Assembly: GCA_016706255.1 (NCBI GenBank)
Contig: JADJJZ010000007.1
Location: 1 to 33,483, forward strand
From: Bacteroidota bacterium
Lineage (GTDB): Bacteria > Bacteroidota > Bacteroidia > Chitinophagales > BACL12
Length of the DNA: 33,483 nucleotides
Reading direction: 5' to 3'
This document shows, piece by piece, positions 26,340 to 33,483 of this stretch. Position 1 is the stretch's first letter. Each line of letters begins with the position of its first letter. The notes below the pieces were generated by a model, which ran no database searches, had not been told where the DNA came from, and saw only the letters and a list, made by a program, of their open reading frames with translations. Both the position numbers and the translations under genes were made by a program.

Positions 26340-27638
26340 ATGCGCTCGTTAAAAATTTTAGGAATTATAATCGCTGTATTAATCGTTGTGCTGGTAATCG
26401 GCTCAAATAAAGGATGGTTTAATGGCGGTGCTAAAATAACTGTCAATGCTGAAGCAGTTGAAAAAAGAACCATTGTAGAAACTGTTACCGCAAGTGGAAA
26501 AATTTATCCTGTAACTCAGGTGAGCATTTCTGCCGAAATTTCAGGTGAAATAGTTGACTTGCCTGTTAAAGAAGGTGATAAAGTAAAAGAAGGCGACTTA
26601 CTTATGCGCATCAATCCCGATTTATATGAAAGTCAGGTAGAACAGGCACAGGCAGGTCTCGATAATACAAAAGCTCAATTGGCAACTGCAAGAGCGCGTG
26701 TTTTACAATCGAAATTACAATTTGATAATGCTAAAATTGCATTCGACAGAAGTGCACAATTATTAAAAGACAAAGTAATTGCCCAAATGGATTATGAGCA
26801 ATCACAATTTGCTTATGAAACTTCAAAAGCAGTATATGAAATTGCACAGGAAAGTGTAACGGCAATGGAATTTACTGTTAAAAGCAGTGAAGCTATGTTG
26901 CGTGAAATGCGCAATAATTACAAACGCACATCTATTTATGCGCCTGCTGCAGGAACCGTTGTTGGTTTAAATAAAAAGAAAGGTGAAAAAGTGTTAGGTA
27001 CTATTCAAATGACCGGTGATCAATTAATGAGTATTGCCGATTTAACACAAATGGAAATTCAGGTTGATGTAAGTGAAAACGATGTTTTGCGTATTGATGT
27101 TGGTGATACTGCTAATATTGAAGTGGATGCTTATTTAAACAGAAAATTCAAAGGCGTTGTTTTTCAAATTGCCAATTCTGCAGGAAGCGGAAGTGTATTA
27201 AGTGCAGTGTCTGACCAGGCAACTAATTTTAAAGTAAAAATTTATTTATTGCCGGAATCATATGCTGATTTAATGAAAGAATCAAATGGCAAATATCCTT
27301 TTTATCCGGGTATGAGCGCAACAGTTGAAATTAAAACTGATGTACAACGTAATATATTATCTATACCAATTCAGGCAATTACCACAAGAGAGGATACAAC
27401 CGATACTAATAAGGATAAAAAAATAAATGAAATTGTGTATGTGCTTGATGGTGAAAAGGCAAAAGAAGTTATAGTAACATCAGGACTGCAGGATGATAAT
27501 TTTATTCAAATCAAAACAGGATTAACCGAAGGAGAGAAAGTTATTTCCGGACCATACAATACCATTACCAACGTATTAAAAGATGGTGATATGGTAAAAG
27601 TGGAAGAAGAGAAAGACGAAAAAGAGGATAAGAAATAG
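26340..27638 (+). CDS. HlyD/MacA-type periplasmic adaptor protein
   Basis: 432 aa, complete in one frame. N-terminal membrane anchor (SLKILGIIIAVLIVVLVIGS), then a barrel-sandwich half-motif (TVTASGKIYPVTQVSISAEI, VDLPVKEGDKVKEGDLLMRI), a coiled coil (residues about 95-185), the second half (YAPAAGTVVGLNKKKGEKVL) and a beta-barrel plus membrane-proximal domain (FYPGMSATVEIKTDVQRNIL, SIPIQAITTRED). The C-terminus is very acidic and basic (EEEKDEKEDKK). It bridges an inner-membrane transporter to the TolC-like protein just upstream; the MacA family is the nearest fit. Expected MacB-like ABC genes do not follow, so the transporter may be elsewhere. Confidence 0.92.
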   Translation: MRSLKILGIIIAVLIVVLVIGSNKGWFNGGAKITVNAEAVEKRTIVETVTASGKIYPVTQVSISAEISGEIVDLPVKEGDKVKEGDLLMRINPDLYESQVEQAQAGLDNTKAQLATARARVLQSKLQFDNAKIAFDRSAQLLKDKVIAQMDYEQSQFAYETSKAVYEIAQESVTAMEFTVKSSEAMLREMRNNYKRTSIYAPAAGTVVGLNKKKGEKVLGTIQMTGDQLMSIADLTQMEIQVDVSENDVLRIDVGDTANIEVDAYLNRKFKGVVFQIANSAGSGSVLSAVSDQATNFKVKIYLLPESYADLMKESNGKYPFYPGMSATVEIKTDVQRNILSIPIQAITTREDTTDTNKDKKINEIVYVLDGEKAKEVIVTSGLQDDNFIQIKTGLTEGEKVISGPYNTITNVLKDGDMVKVEEEKDEKEDKK

Positions 27639-27792
27639 GTGGTTGTTGGTTTAATCAAGCCCAATTATTTAATGTGTTTTTATAAGGGTGCTGACGCGCA
27701 ATTAATCGCATGGTATTCTCATTTTCAAGGCAATTGTAAAACCCTTTATGGAATTGTGCGTATACAACATCATAACAGTAAAACATATTGTT

Positions 27793-28317
27793 ATGGCACA
27801 AGTAGAAAACACCCGTTCTGCCGCTGTTGGCAAACACAATAGCCGCACTTCCCGTAAATCATTATTTATTGATTTAACACCAATGGTTGATTTGGCATTT
27901 CTGCTGATATCATTTTTATGCTTACAACTGTATTGCAGGAAAATATGTCGATGGAATTGAAAATGCCGGAAAATACCGGTGAGCCTATACCAATTCCCCA
28001 CTCCAGAACTATTACGCTTATTGCAGATGCCAATAATCAACTCTATTATTATAATGGAGAGGATATGCAAAACTTATCGAAGCAATTACTCCAATGCCGG
28101 ATTGCGTCAATTGTTATACGAACGTATTCAGCAGCAAAGTGCAGCTGATCCTGATAAAGGGCTGATTTGTATTATCAAACTCACCGACGGTGCTGATTAC
28201 AATGATATGATTAATCTGTTAGATGAAATGGAAATTACCAATGTGCCTACCTATGCCATTCAGGATATCACCGAAGCCGAAAAAGAACAATTAAACATTT
28301 TTACAAAAAATAATTAA
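27793..28317 (+). CDS. exbD: ExbD/TolR-type biopolymer transport protein, frameshifted
   Basis: About 174 aa, single-span inner-membrane protein of the proton-driven TonB motor. The start MAQVENTRSAAVGKHNSRTS is followed by the membrane helix DLTPMVDLAFLLIS-FMLTTV, with the essential Asp in PMVDLAF. A missing T in the TTTTT run near 27912 splits it (LISF then MLTTVLQENMSME). Periplasmic part: MPENTGEPIPIPHSRTITLI, YSNAGLRQLLYERIQQQSAA, GLICIIKLTDGADYNDMINL; a second break lies near 28085. An in-frame upstream ATG at 27748 is not family-like. No exbB lies next to it. 27639-27792 shows no gene. Confidence 0.88.
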
Positions 28318-28371
28318 GCAGTGCTTATGGAAAAATGAGTACCCTTTCATCACAATCTAAAATTCACTGCT

Positions 28372-29173
28372 ATGAACAATTTAAAAAACTATTCGGATGC
28401 CAGTATCGATGATATGGTTTTCGAAAACCGCAACCAATCTTATGGCGCTTATGAATTGCGCAGGAGTTCTGACAAACACTTAAAAATTGCATTGTTTATC
28501 GGTATTCTGAGTACATCAGTTTTCACTGCTTTTAGTTTAAACAACAAAAAATGGAAGCTATTGATGAGCCTACAATAATTGTCACCACTGTATCCGATTT
28601 GCCTGATATACCTGAGTTACCGAAAATTGAACCACCACAACCTATTGTGCAGGAAGTGATCCAGCACCAAAGCTTTCCCTAATTTCAAATGGTGGTAAGA
28701 GAAGATTTAAAGTAACCGAAGAAGTAATTGCTATTGAAGACTTAAAAGGCAAAGTTATCAGCAACAAAACTGTTGAAGGACCTATAGTTGAGGTGCCAAT
28801 AATTAAAGAACCTATTGTTACAGAGCCTGTAGTAACCCGTCAGGAACCTATAACTATTGCCGAACAAATGCCCGAATACAATGGTGGATTTGTATCCATG
28901 CAACGCGATATTCAAAAACAATTCGTTACCCATCGCAGGCAATGCATCGGAACTGAAGGAACAGTTTATGTAATTTTGTGGTAAATACCGATGGTTCTGT
29001 TTCCGATGCACTTTTATGCGCGGAATTGGCGATGGATGTGATGAGGAAGCAATGGATGCAGTTGCAAAAATGCAAAAATGGGTTCCGGAAAACAAAACGG
29101 AAAAACAGTAAGAGTAAAAATTACTGTTCCAATAAAATTCGAATTAGAAAGATTAAGTTATATATTAAATTGA
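28372..29173 (+). CDS. tonB: TonB-type energy transducer, frameshifted
   Basis: About 266 aa. Cytoplasmic start with VFENRNQSYGAYELRRSSDK (a typical Bacteroidota TonB N-terminus), one membrane helix (IALFIGILSTSVFTAFSL), a Pro/Glu-rich periplasmic spacer (VSDLPDIPELPKIEPPQPIV, VPIIKEPIVTEPVVTRQEP), then a TonB C-terminal domain (EQMPEYNGGFVSMQRDIQKQ, FVVNTDGSVSDALL, KWVPGKQNGKTVRVKITVPI, KFELERLSYILN). Breaks near 28560, 28660, 28930-28980 and 29020-29085. It carries energy from ExbD/ExbB to outer-membrane receptors. It starts 54 bp after exbD and ends before a terminator, so it closes the operon. Confidence 0.9.
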
Positions 29174-29191
29174 GTTAACAAATCAGGTTCG

Positions 29192-29220
29192 CCTCCCGTT
29201 ACTTTTCGCGGAGGTTTTTT
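29192..29220 (+). terminator. Terminator between tonB and rnc
   Basis: CCTCC (29192-29196) pairs with GGAGG (29210-29214), with a weak CG pair inside, followed by six T. It lies 18 bp after the tonB stop, between convergent genes; it could serve rnc weakly, since no A-run lies on the other side. Confidence 0.75.
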
Positions 29221-29246
29221 ATTTAGGATGTTGTTGGCTAACTAAA

Positions 29247-29971
29247 TTATACTTCGTGTATGCCAAGTTTTTTGCAACCAATTTCACTGGCTTTTTGCTC
29301 GGCGCGTTTTTTACTGTAGTCGATATCTTCTGCAATAAGTTCGGTATCTAAAAACAATCCCATTTTATACATGCGTTTGCCCTTTAGTTCATGTTCTTCA
29401 ATCAAATCGAATTTGATATCTCGTCCATTTTTTTGGGCCCACTCAATAATTTTACTTTTGAAATTCACCACTACACTTTCCAACTCGGCAATTTCATAGT
29501 GAGGGGGATTAAAATTTTATGCATAAAAAAACCTGCTGGCCTGGGTATAACCTGCATCCACATAAATGGCTCAACCAATGCTTCAAGTGCGTTACCCAAC
29601 ACATTACTTTTGGTAAGGTCGGTGCCGCCTTTGCGGATTTGCATCATTTCTCCAAGACCGATTTTAAGTGCAACGCGGTTTAATTGTTCGCGACTGACAA
29701 TTTTACTGCGCATTTCGGTAAGGAAACCTTCTGTTTTATAAGGATATTTTTAAAAGGAAGTCTGCAATCACCAAATCAATAACGCATCACCTAATAATTC
29801 GAGGCGTTCATTATTGGTATGCACTGAATTGTGGATGGAACTATGCTGAAAAGCCAGTTTGTAGACATTATAATTAATGGGAGCCAGGCCGGTAATACTG
29901 CGTAGTTTACGGCAAAAGACCTTTTCAGGTCCCATATTACAATTATAAAATTTGCGAATTTCCGACAGCAA
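29247..29971 (-). CDS. rnc: Ribonuclease III, frameshifted
   Basis: About 241 aa; cuts double-stranded RNA in rRNA and mRNA processing. Catalytic domain: YKLAFQHSSI, signature NERLELLGDALI (with the acidic metal residues), FLTEMRSKIVSREQLNRVAL, GNALEALV then GAIYVDAGY after adding a G near 29573. C-terminal double-stranded-RNA-binding domain: GRDIKFDLIEEHELKGKRMY and AEQKASEIGCKKLG. Breaks near 29515, 29573, 29735 and 29775. The start is taken as TTG at 29971 (LSEIRKFYN), 4 bp after the fabF stop; an ATG at about 29935 is possible. Third gene of acpP-fabF-rnc, the common Bacteroidota order. Confidence 0.92.
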
Positions 29972-29975
29972 GCAA

Positions 29976-31218
29976 TTAACTACTCAACTTTTTAAAGATA
30001 ACAGAAGCATTATGTCCGCCAAATCGAAGGTATTGCTAAGGACAGCGTTCAATTCACGATATTGTGCTTTATTGAATGTTAAGTTAAGTCTGTTATCGAA
30101 AACAGGGTCATCGGTGAAGTGGTTAATGGTAGGAGGAATAATACCATTATTTAAAGCAAGCACGCTGGCAATAGCCTCAATAGCGCCTGCAGCACCTAAT
30201 AAGTGACCTGTCATTGATTTTGTTGAGCTGATATTCATTTTATAGGCATGCTCACCAAAAACAGTTTGAATTGCCTTTATTTCCTGAGGGTCGCCAATAG
30301 GGGTAGAAGTGCCGTGAACATTGATATATTCGAGTTCTTCAAGTTGCATATTGGCATCTCTCAAGCGTCTTTCACAACCAACTGAGCACCAGGCCGTCAG
30401 GATGTGGCGCTGTCATATGATAAGCATCGGCACTCATGCCTCCGCCCATATATTCAGCATAAATTTTAGCACCGCGTTTTACAGCGTGTTCGTATTCTTC
30501 CAAAATAAGTGCGCCGGCGCCTTCACCAAGAACAAAACCATCGCGGTCCAAATCAAAAGGACGAGAGGCAGTTTGTGGCGAATCGTTGCGTTCACTTAAG
30601 GCTTTCATGGCGTTAAAACCACCAACTCCCGGAGCAGTAACCGAAGCTTCTGAACCACCGGAAATAATAATATCAGCGCGACCCATACGAATACAGTCCG
30701 CAGCAATAATTATTGAGTGTGTTGATGATGCACAGGCAGATACCGTAGCGAAATTTACGCCTCTGAAACCATATCTGATGGAAATCATACCGGCAGCAAT
30801 GTCGCTGATCATCTTAGGAATGAAAAATGGGTTGAAACGTGGCGTTCCATCACCCTTGGCAAAGGCAAAAACCTCTTCTTCAAAGGTTTTTATACCACCA
30901 ATACCACTGGCCCAGATAACACCAACACGGTCAACATTAACTTCCTCAGACTTAATACCTGCATCTTGCACGGCTTCTTCAACTGCTGCAATAGCATAAT
31001 GAAGAAACGGATCCATACGGCGTACCTCTTTTTCTCGATAACGCTCGTAGGATCGAAGTTTTCACCTCGCATGCAAAGCGGGTTTTGAAGTTGGTAGCGT
31101 CAAAACGTGTGATGAAATCAGCTCCACTCTTGCGCTACCAACCCCTCCCAATACTCGTACAGAGTTGCCCAGGGAGTCAATGCCCCTAAACCGTTACTAC
31201 AACTCTTCTTGATGCCAT
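29976..31218 (-). CDS. fabF: Beta-ketoacyl-ACP synthase II, frameshifted
   Basis: About 414 aa; extends acyl-ACP with malonyl-ACP in fatty-acid synthesis. It starts MASRRVVVTGLGALTP with one base missing near 31190. Catalytic Cys in ATVSACASSTHSI, two catalytic His in NVHGTSTPIGDPQE and STKSMTGHLLGAAGAIEAIA; also RPFDLDRDGFVLGEGAGALI, and the end NTFGFGGHNASVIFKKLSS after adding a base near 30020. Further breaks near 31060, 31150 and 30375. All catalytic residues can be read, so it is probably active. Starts 14 bp after acpP and ends 4 bp before rnc. Confidence 0.96.
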
Positions 31219-31232
31219 AAGAAGGATAAGAA

Positions 31233-31466
31233 TTACTTAACGTGTTCTTCGAGGTAGCTTAATAGCGTCACCAACTGTAGTAATGCCTTCAGCCTGTTCA
31301 TCAGGAATAGAGATATTGAATTCTTTTTCAAATTCCATAATTAACTCTACTGTGTCTAATGAATCAGCGCCTAAATCATTGGTAAAGCTGGCTTCGGAAC
31401 TACTTCGCCTCGTCAACACCAAGCTTGTCGATAATGATCTTTTACTTTTTCTGCAATTTCTGACAT
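31233..31466 (-). CDS. acpP: Acyl carrier protein, compensated indels
   Basis: 77 aa. It begins MSEIAEKVK and ends DAIKYLEEHVK, with the phosphopantetheine site DLGADSLDTVELIMEFEKEF (Ser in GADSLD) and the helix DEQAEGITTVGDA. Indels near 31435, 31400 and 31255 cancel out in length: the stretch IIIDKLGVDEAEVVPEASF is readable only by changing frame. It carries growing acyl chains for FabF, encoded just after. It has its own promoter at 31520-31552 and a hairpin in the leader. Confidence 0.95.
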
Positions 31467-31483
31467 TGTTTTAGGTTTTAATA

Positions 31484-31498
31484 CTCCCCTAAGGGGAG
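31484..31498 (-). promoter_or_regulatory. Hairpin in the acpP leader
   Basis: CTCCCC (31484-31489) and GGGGAG (31493-31498) form a perfect 6-bp stem with a 3-nt loop, 17 bp before the acpP ATG and downstream of its promoter box. It covers the position where a ribosome site would start, and could affect mRNA stability or translation. Confidence 0.5.
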
Positions 31499-31519
31499 GA
31501 ATTGTTTGAAAATAAAGTG

Positions 31520-31552
31520 CAAAGATAATGGAATGTATATGGATTGCTGCAA
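31520..31552 (-). promoter_or_regulatory. acpP: Promoter for acpP-fabF-rnc
   Basis: On the minus strand, TATCTTTG (31527-31520) matches the Bacteroidota -7 box TAnnTTTG exactly, with TTG (31552-31550) 22 bp upstream as a -33 element. Confidence 0.6.
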
Positions 31553-31579
31553 GTGTGCAGAGATATAATAGTTGTATCT

Positions 31580-31587
31580 TACCTTTG
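31580..31587 (+). promoter_or_regulatory. Divergent promoter -7 box for the IPExxxVDY-pyk pair
   Basis: TACCTTTG matches TAnnTTTG exactly and lies back to back with the acpP promoter, 21 bp before the proposed TTG start. No clear -33 TTTG. Confidence 0.45.
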
Positions 31588-31607
31588 AGGCATCATTTTT
31601 TTTCACT

Positions 31608-32082
31608 TTGGCCAGGCAAAAAATCAAAATTGACCCCGAATTTAACCCATTCTTATAGGATAGCACCCCCTTCAGGACTATCGTATGGCCTGGTTTATTA
31701 ATAATATACTCTATAAACAACTAGCAAAATTGACGATTTAGTCGTCGCAGACCCCTAAAACAGGGTGCAAACCGCCTATGGGCTTTTCAATTTTGTAGAA
31801 GAACTCACTAAGTCGGTTTTTCATTTGGTTCAAAACAAACAGGGCGCCAATAACCTCATTCCCGAGTTGAAGGAGCTAGACTACCTCCTGTTGATAAAAG
31901 GGGGATATTATCGCCCCAGAAAAATGAAATTGTAAAAAAATTCGACGAGATTGAACAAATTTTGGCTGTAGCCATTATTGATGTGACTACTTTAAAGTCG
32001 AAAAACAACCTCATCTTTGAGGATACATTCAAAAAAAAAAAAAGGAGAGGGACAATCCAAACAGGATATTCAAAAAAAATGA
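31608..32082 (+). CDS. IPExxxVDY-family protein, frameshifted
   Basis: About 158 aa, cytoplasmic. Reading across frames gives, from a TTG at 31608, ARQKIKIDPEFNPF, then DYRMAWFINNILYKQLAK, KIDDLVVADP, FHLVQNKQGANNLIPELKEL (the IPExxxVDY-type signature as IPELKELDY), LLLIKGGYYRP, and EQILAVAIIDVTTLKSKNNL followed by IFEDTF. This order fits the IPExxxVDY family, found in Bacteroidota beside pyk; its function is not established. Breaks near 31662, 31735-31800 and 31925, and at the 13-A run (32029-32041). With the last one corrected, it ends GEGQSKQDIQKK with its TGA overlapping the pyk ATG (ATGA). Confidence 0.75.
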
Positions 32083-33483
32083 AACGAGGAGGAAACAAAA
32101 CCAAAATTATTGCAACCTTAGGGCCAGCCAGCAATAATTTTGACATGATAGTAAGGCTGATAAACACGGGCGTTGATGTTTTCAGATTAAATTTTTCGCA
32201 TGGCAGTCACGAAATTCATAAACATACTATTGAACTCATCAAAAGGGCGAATAAAGAGCTCAACACGCATGTGAGTATTTTGGCCGACTTACAAGGACCA
32301 AAAATTCGTTTGGGGGAGGTGTTGCCGCTAACTGTTTTAAAAGAAGGCGACACATTTGAATTTACTACTTCGCCAATGATAGGCAATAATAAAATTGCCT
32401 ATATCACCTATCTAATTTTCCAAGCGATGTAGTCCGGGTGAGAACTATTTTGATTGATGATGGAAAAATTGAACTCAAGGTATTGGAAACAAATCAAAAG
32501 AACCACGTAATTACCAAAGTGGTTTTTGGTGGACCAATATCTTCAAAAAAAGAGGTAATTTACCGGATACCTCGGGTTTCTATTCCTTCGCTCACAGAAA
32601 GAGATCATGCCGATTTATTGTTTTGCATTAGAACATGGTGCCAATTGGATTGCACTTTCTTTTGTGCGCAGAAGCAGATGATATTATTCATTTAAAAAAT
32701 ATTATCCGCCACCACGGTAAGCACTCTAAAGTAATTGCCAAAATTGAAAAACCCGAAGCCTTAAAAAATATCGATGAAATAATTGATGCTACCGATGCCA
32801 TTATGGTGGCCAGAGGTGATTTAGGTGTGGAGATGCCGGTTGAATTGGTACCTTTTACCCAAAAAGATTTGTGTCGCCGTTGCCTTGAAAAAACAACGCC
32901 GGTAATTATTGCTACTCAAATGATGGAAAGTATGATTGAAAATGCCCATCCAACCAGAGCAGAAGTTACCGATGTTGTCAACGCCGTTCTCGATGGTGCA
33001 GATGCAGTTATGTTAAGTGCTGAAACAGCTGCAGGAAAATATCCTGAAAAAGTAATTGAAACCATGGTGCGTATTATTGAGCAAGCTGAAAAAAACGAAA
33101 TTGTATATAATCGCCGCCATCAGCCGGACAAACATTCTAAAACGTATTTGAGTGATGCCATTTGTTTTAATGCTTGCAATATAGCCGATGAAGTGCATGC
33201 TGCGGCAATTATGGGTATGACAAAAACAGGATACACTGCATTTATGGTATCAAGCTGCAGGCCGAAAGCGAAAATTTATGTATTCACCAATAATGAAGAA
33301 GTGGTAAATATTCTAAATTTATTATGGGGCGTTGAAGCATTTTATTACGACGGCATGCGTGGAACAAATAATACATTTAAAGAAGTACAACAACATCTTG
33401 CGCATATTGGATATTTGAAAAAAGATGATGTTATCAACTTGAACTATGCCTGTTAAAGAAATGGCAGAACAAATACTTTAAAG
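32079..33483 (+). CDS. pyk: Pyruvate kinase, frameshifted, C-terminus cut by the window
   Basis: Last ATP-yielding step of glycolysis (phosphoenolpyruvate to pyruvate). Starts MKRGGNKTKIIATLGPASNN, then VDVFRLNFSHGSHEIHKHTI, ILADLQGPKIRLGE, IPSLTERDHADLLF, ANWIALSFVR, KVIAKIEKPEALKNIDEII (catalytic Lys), AIMVARGDLGVEMPVE and VMLSAETAAGKYPEKVIETM. Breaks near 32415, 32625 and 32665. A further slip near 33447 hides the usual ending: read in the next frame it gives SMPVKEMAEQ and continues toward the window edge, so the TAA at 33456 is probably false. About 467 codons are present of about 475 expected. Confidence 0.95.

Noticed and set aside
27748..27960. Upstream ATG as the exbD start
   Set aside because: The 15 extra residues are unlike the family, and MAQVENT at 27793 fits better.
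30586..30999. 137-aa ORF on the plus strand
   Set aside because: Antisense shadow of fabF, whose motifs are clear on the other strand.

Overview
The window is a piece of a Bacteroidota chromosome (AT-rich; probably a Chitinophagia-, Saprospiria- or Sphingobacteriia-like lineage, which I cannot resolve further). The evidence is the gene content and synteny: a split KdpD and a sigma-54-type response regulator in the kdp operon, a BBP2-type outer-membrane porin, a single-domain glycogen/starch synthase beside panC, a DUF4270 lipoprotein before glmS, acpP-fabF-rnc divergent from an IPExxxVDY gene and pyk, and promoter boxes of the Bacteroidota form TAnnTTTG. Many conserved genes are cut into two to six reading-frame pieces, and most breaks sit at homopolymer runs. 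I read these as uncorrected long-read errors, not as real decay, and give each gene as one span.

Layout. 1-1.67 kb (+): C-terminal part of a hybrid sensor kinase/response regulator with an AraC-type HTH, heavily broken. 1.97-11.96 kb (+): a potassium-uptake locus made of a sigma-54 response regulator, a tiny membrane peptide, kdpF, kdpA, kdpB, kdpC, a BBP2 porin, a soluble KdpD sensor protein and a separate HAMP-PAS histidine kinase. About 150 bp of nearly identical repeat stands on both sides of this locus in the same orientation. 11.96-12.52 kb: tandem and interspersed intergenic repeats with small hairpins.

12.5-18.05 kb (all - strand): a lipoprotein followed by a run of small accessory genes (secreted, membrane, LRR, zinc-ribbon and unknown proteins). 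Most are promoterless-looking and separated by imperfect palindromes of about 95-150 nt. The two best palindromes (16578-16691 and 17286-17416) carry GCCTAAC/GTTAGGC ends, and stop codons lie in or a few bases from these ends. This looks like an integron-type (attC-like) gene-cassette array without an integrase in view, and it is the most interesting part of the window.

18.1-23.2 kb: a structured repeat, panC (-), then glycogen synthase-like gene, DUF4270 lipoprotein and glmS (+). 23.2-23.6 kb: more intergenic repeat. 23.6-24.8 kb (-): Fe/Mn superoxide dismutase and a tRNA-adenosine-deaminase-like enzyme. 25.0-29.2 kb (+): TolC-like outer-membrane efflux protein, HlyD/MacA-like adaptor, ExbD and TonB, ending at a terminator. 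29.2-31.5 kb (-): acpP-fabF-rnc. 31.6 kb to the end (+): IPExxxVDY-family gene and pyk, which runs off the window.
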